Positions 1 to 6,377 of a stretch of DNA of 6,457 bases are shown here, in pieces. Location: assembly GCA_903821255.1 (NCBI GenBank), contig CAIJKT010000995.1, positions 1 through 6,457 of the forward strand. The letters run 5' to 3'. The position numbers and the translations under genes were made by a program. Origin of the DNA: an uncultured Lentisphaeria bacterium. GTDB taxonomy: Bacteria; Verrucomicrobiota; Lentisphaeria; Victivallales; Victivallaceae. The notes beneath the pieces are model-generated. The model worked only from the letters and a program-made list of their open reading frames with translations, was not told the origin of the DNA and ran no database searches. Numbering within the stretch: position 1 is the stretch's first letter; each line of letters starts with the position of its first letter.

Positions 1-59
1 AAATCCCTGTCCCAGAGTTCCATTTCCTCTATCAGCCATTTTCCTGTAAACGAATTCAT
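1..59 (-). CDS. Start of a small uncharacterised gene, cut by the left window edge
   Basis: An ATG at 59-57 opens a frame with no stop up to the window edge. The 19 complete codons begin MNSFTGKWLIEEMELWDRD. A GAGGA ribosome-binding-like sequence lies 11 bases upstream, and the start is only 18 bases after the stop of the SWIM gene, so the two are probably co-transcribed. The opening (F-T-G-x-W-x-I-x-E-M-E-x-W-D-x-D) resembles, from memory, a family of short bacterial hypothetical proteins that start the same way. No function is known to me. The frame, spacing and start are visible in the sequence; the family resemblance is recollection and rests on few residues. Confidence 0.6.
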   Translation of the reverse strand, partial: MNSFTGKWLIEEMELWDRD

Positions 60-77
60 GATTGAGCTGATCCTCGG

Positions 78-1823
78 TTATAATTTCGCCCGGTTCATTT
101 CCGCGATGAAATTCCGCTTCCCTTTATATTCCTGCCGCAAAGTATCGCAGTAATTTTTAAATTCAGGTTCCTGCTTGAGGCGACGTATGCATTCACGGAT
201 TTTTTTCAGCAGGTCCACGGCTTCCGCATAGGCGTTATTATTGGTCTGACCGATAATGTCGGGAATTCGCTTGCGGTAAATCGCAACGGTGTCGGCTGGA
301 TGTGATTCAGCCCGAAGCGAGGCCAGCGTCATCCATAACTGATCACGGCATCCGCCTTTTACCGCTTCAATCCATGCTTCATCATTTCTTTTCTCCCATA
401 TCAATATTTCCACTAACCGGGAACTGTTCGGCTGGAATCCACAATGTTTGTTTCTCTTTTTATCGGATTCCATTTGCTGACGGATGCTGTCAATCGCCTT
501 TGACCGCCAAACATCCCAGCACCTGGCTTTCCCGGCATGCTCTGCCAGTTTTTGATAGCCTTGCAACTGCAGTGACTGCACGAAAATCCGCCATGCCGTT
601 TTCATGGCGTCATCATGCCGCTTAAGCCTGTGATATTCATCCGCGAGAAAATCAAGCAGTCTGGAATCACAGTCATTGGGAAAAGTTTTTACGCCATCCT
701 CCGCCCATTGCAGGGCAAGTTCAAACTCTTTGGCTTTACGGCATTCTTCGGCAATTTCAAGATAGGAAAAAGCACATGACATATCTTTTCTCTTTACGGC
801 AATAAGTTCCTGCAGAGAATTTGATTTGCGCGCCGCATTTTCCATTATGTTTGTAAGACGATAACGGGAGTCACCGCAACTTCCTTTCTCCCCCGGCTTC
901 AGCGATGGCAACTTTTCCCATTCGGATTTAACCAGACAAAAAAATTCACGACGGCATTCTTCATCCAATTGGTCGATATACAAACTTGAAATATCGAAAA
1001 TGCCATATCCGTCATTGATTTCCCATAAAAATAAACGCTTCGCCATTTGCCTGGGATCGAAATCCGACTTTTTATATGCCTCAATATGCAATTTCAGGAG
1101 CTCATGGAAAATGTCATGTAATTCACATTCCGAATCTACGGCATTGATGACCTCTTCCGCATATGCCAGTCCGTGCTCCGTGGCTTCCAGGACAACATTG
1201 AAATGGCCTTGTTTCAGGGCTTGTTTCAAAGCATCAACAACCAGCTCGATTCCATGACAGTAATCGTAAACTTCGTTATAATGAATAAAGTCGTCTATAT
1301 AAAAAGCATTGCCGAGTGATTTTTTGAATGTGGCGGCCCCTTTATTTTTTGATCTGGATGCGACCAGCAGCTTAAGCTGTTCTTTCAGGCTGCCGTTATC
1401 TTGAGCAAACTCGAAGATTAAATCGATAATTTGCACTTTCTCCATCTTTTCCAGAAACGCCCTGACATCCTTATCCCCAATTTTAACGCGCTGTGGGATC
1501 AATTCTACCGGGGTGCCTGTATCTTCAATGAACTTCAGGCAGCCTGCAACCAGATGTTTGCAAAATTTGCCTTTCATTCCCAGCGGACAACTGCATGAAT
1601 ATTCGAGTTTAGTATCCTTGATGCTTATTGAAATCAGGTATGAGCCGGAACTTCCTTTCACTTCGGCTGAGATGCAGTCGTCTTTCTCATTTATTTTCAG
1701 AACGCGTTTACTTTGAAAATATACAACGCCTCTTGCAAAATAATCTCCTCCCGCCAAAGCACGCACTTTACTTTCAGTTATTAAATCTTTCAAGGATATA
1801 TTACTGCTGTTCCTATTTGACAT
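78..1823 (-). CDS. SWIM zinc-finger protein with a long helical C-terminal region
   Basis: A 581-residue protein. The SWIM finger is the CxCx8CxH pattern formed by C77, C79, C88 and H90 (SCSCPLGMKGKFCKH), preceded by a strand-rich stretch at about residues 25-75 that is usual before SWIM fingers. SWIM domains bind zinc and are thought to mediate nucleic-acid or protein contacts; no substrate can be assigned here. Residues 110-581 have no catalytic motif I recognise. They look almost entirely helical, with a TPR-like stretch at about 350-420 (repeated A/L-rich helices such as FELALQWAEDGVKTFPND) and a basic end (KGKRNF) common in long bacterial SWIM proteins. There is no signal peptide or membrane segment. 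The start at 1823 has GGAG 11 bases upstream, a rather long spacing, and no better start lies nearby. It ends in TAA. Base composition looks more AT-rich than in the heme genes. Domain call sure; function unknown. Confidence 0.88.
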   Translation of the reverse strand: MSNRNSSNISLKDLITESKVRALAGGDYFARGVVYFQSKRVLKINEKDDCISAEVKGSSGSYLISISIKDTKLEYSCSCPLGMKGKFCKHLVAGCLKFIEDTGTPVELIPQRVKIGDKDVRAFLEKMEKVQIIDLIFEFAQDNGSLKEQLKLLVASRSKNKGAATFKKSLGNAFYIDDFIHYNEVYDYCHGIELVVDALKQALKQGHFNVVLEATEHGLAYAEEVINAVDSECELHDIFHELLKLHIEAYKKSDFDPRQMAKRLFLWEINDGYGIFDISSLYIDQLDEECRREFFCLVKSEWEKLPSLKPGEKGSCGDSRYRLTNIMENAARKSNSLQELIAVKRKDMSCAFSYLEIAEECRKAKEFELALQWAEDGVKTFPNDCDSRLLDFLADEYHRLKRHDDAMKTAWRIFVQSLQLQGYQKLAEHAGKARCWDVWRSKAIDSIRQQMESDKKRNKHCGFQPNSSRLVEILIWEKRNDEAWIEAVKGGCRDQLWMTLASLRAESHPADTVAIYRKRIPDIIGQTNNNAYAEAVDLLKKIRECIRRLKQEPEFKNYCDTLRQEYKGKRNFIAEMNRAKL

Positions 1824-1869
1824 ATTGAAAATATCTCCGATAGCGTAATTGTTTAAATATGCCGGAAAT

Positions 1870-2016
1870 TTAACTTACGACTTGCACTTTAAGTTCCTTG
1901 CCGGCGCGGAATTTCACGATGCCGCGCTCAGGAATCACAATTTCATCCTGCGGCCGGTTCGTCTTCACGCAATCAACCATAGTCCTGACCAATTTAAAAT
2001 CACTTGTCATAAACAT
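1870..2016 (-). CDS. 48-residue ORF like the C-terminal half of an HU/IHF DNA-binding protein; small gene or remnant
   Basis: This short frame begins at ATG 2016 and ends in TAA at 1870-1872. AAGGA lies 9 bases upstream, overlapping the last base of the hemL stop, so translation could be coupled to hemL. The protein has DFKLVRT near its start and IPERGIVKFRAGKELK near its end. In HU/IHF proteins the matching parts are the strand entering the DNA-binding arm and the final (I/V)PxxxxVxFxxGKxLK segment. The N-terminal dimerising helices of HU are absent, and a TAG lies in frame a short way upstream inside the hemL 3' end, so the frame cannot be extended. It may be a remnant of a deleted HU gene or a genuine small protein. 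The ORF, ribosome binding site and motif are seen; the family assignment is inference from a short match. Confidence 0.45.
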   Translation of the reverse strand: MFMTSDFKLVRTMVDCVKTNRPQDEIVIPERGIVKFRAGKELKVQVVS

Positions 2017-2025
2017 ACTGTTCAA

Positions 2026-2030
2026 TCCTT
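2026..2030 (-). promoter_or_regulatory. Ribosome binding site of the HU-like small ORF
   Basis: AAGGA on the minus strand, 9 bases before ATG 2016. It overlaps the first base past the hemL coding frame, which favours the small ORF being translated as the next cistron after hemL. Confidence 0.45.
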
Positions 2031-3316
2031 CATTTTTGCATGTCCGCCAGAAATTCTATCGCGGCTTCTGCTGCGGAATCTATTTCGGCGCGGGTATGGG
2101 CGGCGGAAATGAAGTTCAATTCAAATTGCGAGGGGGACAGGTAAAAACCGCGCTTGAGCATGTGGCGGAAAAATGCCGCGAACGTCCCGGTGTCGCAGCT
2201 TTTAACTTCCTCCAGGTTGCGCAACGGCGACCGGCCGGTGAAAAATACGGTGAATATGCCTTTATAAGCGGCGCAATGAACATTGAGCTGCTTTTCGGCC
2301 GCGAAACGGTTGATGCCGCCGGCGAAAACTTCAGCCAGTTCTGCCATTGCCGGATATGGGTTGAGCCGGCGCAGGGCGTTCAGGGTGGCGATCCCGGCGG
2401 CGGCCGCGACCGGGTTGCCGCTCAGGGTGCCGGCCTGATAAACTTGCCCGAGCGGGGCCAGTTGCTCCATGATCTGCCGGCCGGCGGCGATTGCGCCGAG
2501 CGGCATGCCGCCGCCCGCGATCTTGCCGAAAGTCGTAATGTCCGGCGTGATGCAGGACAGCGTCGCATACGCCCCGGCATGGAATCTGAAACCGGTAATG
2601 ACTTCATCAAACACCAGCAGCGCACCGTGTTTGCTGCAAAGCCGCCGCAGCGCTTCCAGAAAACCCGGCTCCGGCACGACCAGACCCATGTTGCCGGCGA
2701 CCGGTTCAACGATTACCGCGGCGATGGTATCGCCCTCTTTTTGAAAAATGTTCTCCAGGGCGGCGACATCGTTGTACGGCGTGGAAATGACTTCCGCGAC
2801 GGCGCTTTCGGGAACGCCCAGCGAAGCTGGCATGGAATTGGTCAGCAGACCGCTGCCTGCTGAAACCAGCAGATAATCGGCATGGCCGTGATAACAGCCG
2901 TCGAATTTAACAATGCGGCTGCGGCCGGTACAGCCGCGGGCCAGCCGGAGCGCGGTCATCACCGCCTCCGTGCCGGAATTGACCATGCGCACCATTTCCG
3001 CATGCGGGACTAAACCGGAAATCAGTTCGGCAAACTCCACTTCATAAGGATTGCAGGCGCCGAAACTCAAACCGTCTTTTGCCGCCGAAACGACCGCTGA
3101 AACAACATCCGGATGCGCATGTCCGAGCGCCAGCGGCCCCCAGGAGCCGCAGAAGTCGATGTATTCATTGTCATCCGCGTCGTAAATGCGGGCGCCGGAA
3201 CCGCGTTTGATGTAAACGGGGTCGCCGCCGACCGCGCGGAATGCCCGCACCGGGCTGTTGACGCCGCCGGGAATATGTTTGCAGGCACGCTGGAAAAGTT
3301 TTTGTGATTCGGTCAT
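2030..3316 (-). CDS. hemL: Glutamate-1-semialdehyde 2,1-aminomutase
   Basis: A 428-residue protein, the usual length for HemL, a cytoplasmic PLP-dependent class-III aminotransferase-fold enzyme. It converts glutamate-1-semialdehyde to 5-aminolevulinate, the last step of the C5 route to tetrapyrroles. Visible landmarks in order: IPGGVNSPVRAF at about 15-26, GSWGPLALGHAHP at 57-69, NSGTEAVMTALRLARG at 113-128, the YHGHAD motif at 142-147, FDEVITGFR at 236-244, and the PLP-binding Lys265 in TTFGKIAGGGMPLGA. The GTLSGNP segment is at 296-302 and the typical SPSQFELNFISAAHT end at 394-408. All expected catalytic parts are present. The start has AGGA 5 bases upstream. It lies 7 bases after the end of the full-length hemB frame, indicating an operon with probable translational coupling. 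Unlike its two upstream neighbours it shows no internal stop. Confidence 0.97.
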   Translation of the reverse strand: MTESQKLFQRACKHIPGGVNSPVRAFRAVGGDPVYIKRGSGARIYDADDNEYIDFCGSWGPLALGHAHPDVVSAVVSAAKDGLSFGACNPYEVEFAELISGLVPHAEMVRMVNSGTEAVMTALRLARGCTGRSRIVKFDGCYHGHADYLLVSAGSGLLTNSMPASLGVPESAVAEVISTPYNDVAALENIFQKEGDTIAAVIVEPVAGNMGLVVPEPGFLEALRRLCSKHGALLVFDEVITGFRFHAGAYATLSCITPDITTFGKIAGGGMPLGAIAAGRQIMEQLAPLGQVYQAGTLSGNPVAAAAGIATLNALRRLNPYPAMAELAEVFAGGINRFAAEKQLNVHCAAYKGIFTVFFTGRSPLRNLEEVKSCDTGTFAAFFRHMLKRGFYLSPSQFELNFISAAHTRAEIDSAAEAAIEFLADMQK

Positions 3317-3321
3317 ATTAA

Positions 3322-3325
3322 TCCT
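3322..3325 (-). promoter_or_regulatory. Ribosome binding site of hemL
   Basis: AGGA on the minus strand, 5 bases before the hemL ATG. It overlaps the TAG that ends the full-length hemB frame, and a second in-frame stop (TAA, 3318-3320) follows two codons later. This arrangement fits coupled hemB-hemL translation, which the premature stop in hemB would disturb. Confidence 0.6.
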
Positions 3326-3467
3326 ATTCTTTCAGCAGTTTATCATATTGACTGGCCCAGTACGAAATAAAGATGTCGGTTCCGGCGCGCGACAGGGCTC
3401 CGACGGACTCGCGCACCAGCGACGTGAGATCGCCCCAGCCCCGTTCAGCGGTGGCGATCAGCATGGA
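3324..3467 (-). pseudogene. hemB: C-terminal remainder of hemB, separated by an in-frame TAG
   Basis: Directly after the TAG at 3468-3470 the same frame stays open for 47 codons, beginning SMLIATAERGWGDL and ending in TAG at 3324-3326. This matches the normal HemB C-terminus: after NVSGEY comes (A/S)M, a helix, GW-type residues, a helix with E-S, then (K/S)RAGxDxx, seen here as SRAGTDIFISYWA. With it the protein would be 332 residues, the normal family length. The stretch has no start codon with a ribosome binding site of its own in a sensible place, so it is the severed end of hemB and not a separate gene. Confidence 0.85.
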
Positions 3468-4322
3468 CTATTCACCGCTGACGTTATAGGCGGCCACCGG
3501 CAGCAGCGTGCTTTCCTTCAGGCGGGAGATGATATCCAGATAGAACAGGGCGGGCTTCACCATCAGCATATCCGCGCCTTCGCTTTCGTCCAGCAGGGAT
3601 TCCAGCATGGCGGCGCGCGGATTTCTCCAGTCGGCCTGATAAGATTTGCGGTCGCCGGACGACGGCGCGGAATTTGCCGCCTCCCGGAACGGTCCGTACA
3701 TGCCGGAGGCGAATTTAGTTGAATAACTCAGCAGCAGCGTATCCTGATAACCGGCGCATTCCAGCGCCTGCCGGATGGCGGCGGTCTGGCCGTCCATCAT
3801 GGCGCTGGGCGCAACCGCGTCAGCTCCGGCGGCGGCATGGGACAACGCTATTTTCGCCAGCAGTTCCAGACTGGGGTCGTTAACCACTTTGCCGCTGCCG
3901 TCGAGTACGCCGCAGTGGCCGTGGGAAGTGTATTCGCAAAGGCAGACATCAGTGAAGATTACCAGGTCCGGCCAGGCGGTTTTCAAGGCGCTTACCGCAC
4001 ATTGGACCACGCCGTCCGGCGACCAGCCGTAATCACCAGCCGGGGTCTTGCGTTCAGGCCCGACCACGCCGAAAATCATCAGCGATTTGATCCCCATGGC
4101 ACGCACTTGGCCCGCCGCTTCAACCAGAGTGTCGACGGAGTAGCGGAACTGCCCCGGCATTGCCGCCAGCGGCTGTTTGATGCCGATGCCTTCCACCACG
4201 AACACCGGCCAGACAAATTTCTCCGGCCCCGGCAGCGGCGCGGCCAGCATATTGCGCAACGTCGCGTTTTGTCTCAAGCGGCGCAGCCGCAAATCCGGAA
4301 ATCCGGCAAAGTTTTTAGACAT
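3468..4322 (-). CDS. hemB: Porphobilinogen synthase (5-aminolevulinate dehydratase), truncated by an in-frame TAG
   Basis: This 284-residue frame covers most of HemB, which condenses two 5-aminolevulinate molecules to porphobilinogen in the cytoplasm. Visible landmarks: RLRRLRQNATLRNM at about 12-25, the metal-binding cysteines C127, C129 and C137 in DVCLCEYTSHGHCG, Lys203 in SYSTKFASGMYGPFREA, GDRKSYQ at 223-229, and the Schiff-base Lys256 in MVKPA. It stops at VAAYNVSGE where the family continues with a conserved Tyr; the stop codon is TAG at 3468-3470. The frame then continues with normal HemB sequence to 3324. If the stop is obeyed, the last 48 residues of the barrel, including that active-site Tyr, are lost and the enzyme is probably inactive. 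One base change from TAT or TAC would explain the TAG. The start has AGAGG 8 bases upstream and the N-terminus is of usual length. Confidence 0.93.
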   Translation of the reverse strand: MSKNFAGFPDLRLRRLRQNATLRNMLAAPLPGPEKFVWPVFVVEGIGIKQPLAAMPGQFRYSVDTLVEAAGQVRAMGIKSLMIFGVVGPERKTPAGDYGWSPDGVVQCAVSALKTAWPDLVIFTDVCLCEYTSHGHCGVLDGSGKVVNDPSLELLAKIALSHAAAGADAVAPSAMMDGQTAAIRQALECAGYQDTLLLSYSTKFASGMYGPFREAANSAPSSGDRKSYQADWRNPRAAMLESLLDESEGADMLMVKPALFYLDIISRLKESTLLPVAAYNVSGE

Positions 4323-4330
4323 ATTTTTAA

Positions 4331-4335
4331 CCTCT
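4331..4335 (-). promoter_or_regulatory. Ribosome binding site of hemB
   Basis: AGAGG on the minus strand, 8 bases before the hemB ATG at 4322. It supports ATG 4322 as an independent start even though the frame upstream is open back to the TAG of the preceding gene. Confidence 0.6.
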
Positions 4336-4349
4336 TTATTTAATGCACG

Positions 4350-4378
4350 GGAGTCAGAATAGGAGTCAGCGTCTGACT
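4350..4378 (-). repeat. Short direct repeat and small palindrome between the fusion gene and hemB
   Basis: On the plus strand GGAGTCAG occurs at 4350-4357 and again at 4362-4369. The second copy's AGTCAG pairs with CTGACT at 4373-4378 across a 3-base loop. In the transcript this is a 6-pair hairpin just after the fusion gene's stop. It has no following U-tract and little GC, so I do not call it a terminator. It could be a slippage-generated repeat or a weak intercistronic structure. Confidence 0.4.
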
Positions 4379-4379
4379 T

Positions 4380-6377
4380 CTATCCCCCGGTTAATTTACT
4401 GCTGATTTGTCTAACTGCCAGCGCATAAATCATCGATTCAACCGTCGCTTCAGCGCCCTGCACGATTTCAGCCTTCGGCAGCAGCTCTTTCAACTTGAAC
4501 GCCGTCGGATTGCCGAGTGCGCAGATTATTTTATTCTCCAATATTGATGACGGAAAATTTTCAAAGAATGCGTTTACCGAGGAAACGCTGGTAAAGAGCG
4601 CCGCGTCGAACGGCGGCAGTCTGTCGTAATGCACCGGATGGTTGTTATACAGCACAAAATCAGTAACCGATGCCGCCATCTTCCGCAACTCCGTGCACAG
4701 CTTCTCTCCGGCCAGATCCGAGCGCAGCCGCAAAACGGTGTGTTTCGGCAGGATTTTCCCGCGCAGAGCATCCAGCAGGCCTTGAGTGCAGAAATCCTCC
4801 GGAGCATAAACTTCCGGGTAGATGCCGTGCATGATAAACGGTTCCGCAGTGCCCGGCCCGCAAACCGCCAGCGACGGCAGTTGCCGCAGGTCAAATTTTG
4901 CCCTGCATGCCGCGTCCAGCAGGATTTTCGCGGCAGAGGGGGAGGTGACAATCAGCCAGTCCGCGTCGGCAACTTTGGTCAGCGCCTCCGGCGCATTGGC
5001 GGCAGGCATCAGTTCGATCATCGGACGCTGCGCCGGACGCCCGTCAAAATTCAGGACCGCCGCTTTCGCTTTTTCCGCCAAAGCCGCGCTGCCGGCGAAC
5101 AGCACGCGCATCCCGCCGAGCGCGCCATGCTTCGGAAAAAGCAGGCTCCCTTCGGCGGCGGCTCCGGCAATGACAATGCCGGGCAGACTGCTGTCAGGAA
5201 CTTTGGCGGCAATGTCCGCCAGCGTGCCGGAAATGATCAACTCCTCGTCGCCGCCTGCATCAAACACCACCGACACCGGCAGCGAAGCGGGATATTCTTC
5301 GGCTTCGAGTTCCTCCATGACCTCGCCGATCCCGGAAACCGCCATGAAAAATACTTTGGAGAATGCCTTCTCCTCCGATGCGGAAAACCATTCAATTCTA
5401 TCCGAACCGGATTTGCGCGGGGTGGCCGCGGTAAAACCTCTGGACAAACCGCGCCGGGTCAGCAGCAGCCCGCTGGCGGTGGTCGCGGCATTCAAACTGG
5501 AAACGCCCGGCAGCGCCCGGTAGGGCAGCTCATATTCATCCAGCAACCCGGCCTCCTCGGCAAGACGCCCGAAAATGCCCGGATCGCCGCCTTTCAGCCG
5601 GACGACATTCAAGCCGCGCCGCGCGGCGTCAACCAGTTTCCGGGAAATCTCCTCCTGGGAAAAGGCGTGACGCCCTTTGCGCTTGCCGACGTCCGCTTTC
5701 TCCGCGCCTTCCGGCAGCAGCTCCAGCAGTCCGGCCGGGCAGATGGCGTCATAAAAACAGATATCGCAGCGCTTCAAAGCATTGACCGTTCCCAGCGTGA
5801 CATTATCAATCGCTCCGGTACCGGCCCCGGCGAAAATCACCGGTTTGACAAAAAGTTTGCGCAGCAGATTAAACCGGCGGTCGCCTTGTCTGAAAGTCAC
5901 CGCCAGCAGCCCCTGCCCCGGCGGCGGCGTCAGTTCATGCAGCGGAATATATTCGGAAATACGGTCAGCCATGCCGATGCGGTTGAGCCCGGCCGCCGCC
6001 ATGATCAGCAGATCGTAACCGCCCTTGTCCAGTTGCGCGATCCGCTGATCAATATTGCCCCGGACGGACAGCATCACCGCCTGCGGGAAACGCCTCCGGC
6101 AGTAATCTTCGCGCCGGGCGCTGCTCACGCCGATGCGCGGCGCATCCGGAATCCGGGAAACGCCCGGCGGCAGAATCAGCACGTCGCGCTGGTCTTCCGG
6201 CCACGGCAGATACAGCAGATCAATTCCGGCGCACAGTTCCTCCGGCAGATCCTTCGCGCTGTGCACCGCGCAGTCAATCCGGCCTTCAAGCACAGCCTCA
6301 TCCAGGTCGCGGGTGAAAAAATCGCCCGGCGTCAGCCGCAGATCGGTCGCCTTGTCGCGGTCTCCCGGCGAAGACAT
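4380..6377 (-). CDS. hemC-cobA-hemD: HemC (domains 1-2 only)-CobA-HemD fusion: deaminase remnant, uroporphyrinogen-III methyltransferase and uroporphyrinogen-III synthase
   Basis: A 665-residue reading frame with three parts. Residues 1-175 are porphobilinogen deaminase domains 1-2: AVHSAKDLP with the catalytic Asp43, VSSARR at 84-89, SVRGNIDQR at 104-112, DLLIMAAAGLNR at 122-133 and PPGQG at 152-156. Residues about 178-405 are a CobA/SUMT methyltransferase that makes precorrin-2 with SAM: GAGTG at 184-188, YD at 209-210, VGKRKG at 230-235, VVRLKGGDP at 258-266, LPGVSS at 289-294, TRRGLSRGF at 307-315. Residues about 422-655 are HemD: WLIVTSPSAA, VCGPGTAEP, LRLRSDLAGEKL, ALFTSVSSVNAFF and LGNPTAFKL. 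HemC domain 3, with the dipyrromethane-binding Cys (GGCxxP in the family), is missing; the chain passes from DRRFNLLRKL into CobA. ATG 6377 has no ribosome binding site and aligns to an internal Met of HemC, so the true start lies upstream beyond an in-frame TAA at 6405-6407. Ends in TAG. Confidence 0.9.
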   Translation of the reverse strand: MSSPGDRDKATDLRLTPGDFFTRDLDEAVLEGRIDCAVHSAKDLPEELCAGIDLLYLPWPEDQRDVLILPPGVSRIPDAPRIGVSSARREDYCRRRFPQAVMLSVRGNIDQRIAQLDKGGYDLLIMAAAGLNRIGMADRISEYIPLHELTPPPGQGLLAVTFRQGDRRFNLLRKLFVKPVIFAGAGTGAIDNVTLGTVNALKRCDICFYDAICPAGLLELLPEGAEKADVGKRKGRHAFSQEEISRKLVDAARRGLNVVRLKGGDPGIFGRLAEEAGLLDEYELPYRALPGVSSLNAATTASGLLLTRRGLSRGFTAATPRKSGSDRIEWFSASEEKAFSKVFFMAVSGIGEVMEELEAEEYPASLPVSVVFDAGGDEELIISGTLADIAAKVPDSSLPGIVIAGAAAEGSLLFPKHGALGGMRVLFAGSAALAEKAKAAVLNFDGRPAQRPMIELMPAANAPEALTKVADADWLIVTSPSAAKILLDAACRAKFDLRQLPSLAVCGPGTAEPFIMHGIYPEVYAPEDFCTQGLLDALRGKILPKHTVLRLRSDLAGEKLCTELRKMAASVTDFVLYNNHPVHYDRLPPFDAALFTSVSSVNAFFENFPSSILENKIICALGNPTAFKLKELLPKAEIVQGAEATVESMIYALAVRQISSKLTGG

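Noticed and set aside
1824..1869. Promoter in front of the SWIM gene
   Set aside because: The spacer is AT-rich, but I could not find a -35/-10 pair with good spacing that stands out from the background.
1898..2863. A 321-codon open frame on the plus strand opposite hemL
   Set aside because: It is antisense to a full-length, clearly conserved hemL. Its protein is low-complexity and rich in Arg, Gly and Ala, as expected from the complementary strand of GC-rich coding DNA, and shows no recognisable motif.
3317..3467. A 151-base intergenic regulatory region between hemB and hemL
   Set aside because: Once the TAG at 3468 is recognised as internal, the stretch is the hemB C-terminal coding sequence, leaving only 7 bases between the genes.
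3324..3470. Selenocysteine or pyrrolysine insertion at the hemB stop
   Set aside because: The codon is TAG, not TGA, so selenocysteine does not apply. Pyrrolysine at a conserved active-site Tyr would be out of line with the family, and nothing in the window shows pyl genes or an insertion element.
4364..4378. Hairpin after the fusion gene as a rho-independent terminator
   Set aside because: The stem is only 6 pairs with no U-run after it, and hemB follows directly with its own ribosome binding site, so an operon is more likely than termination here.
4822..5523. A 233-codon open frame on the plus strand opposite the CobA-HemD part
   Set aside because: Ser/Ala/Pro-rich shadow of a conserved coding region with no domain motif.
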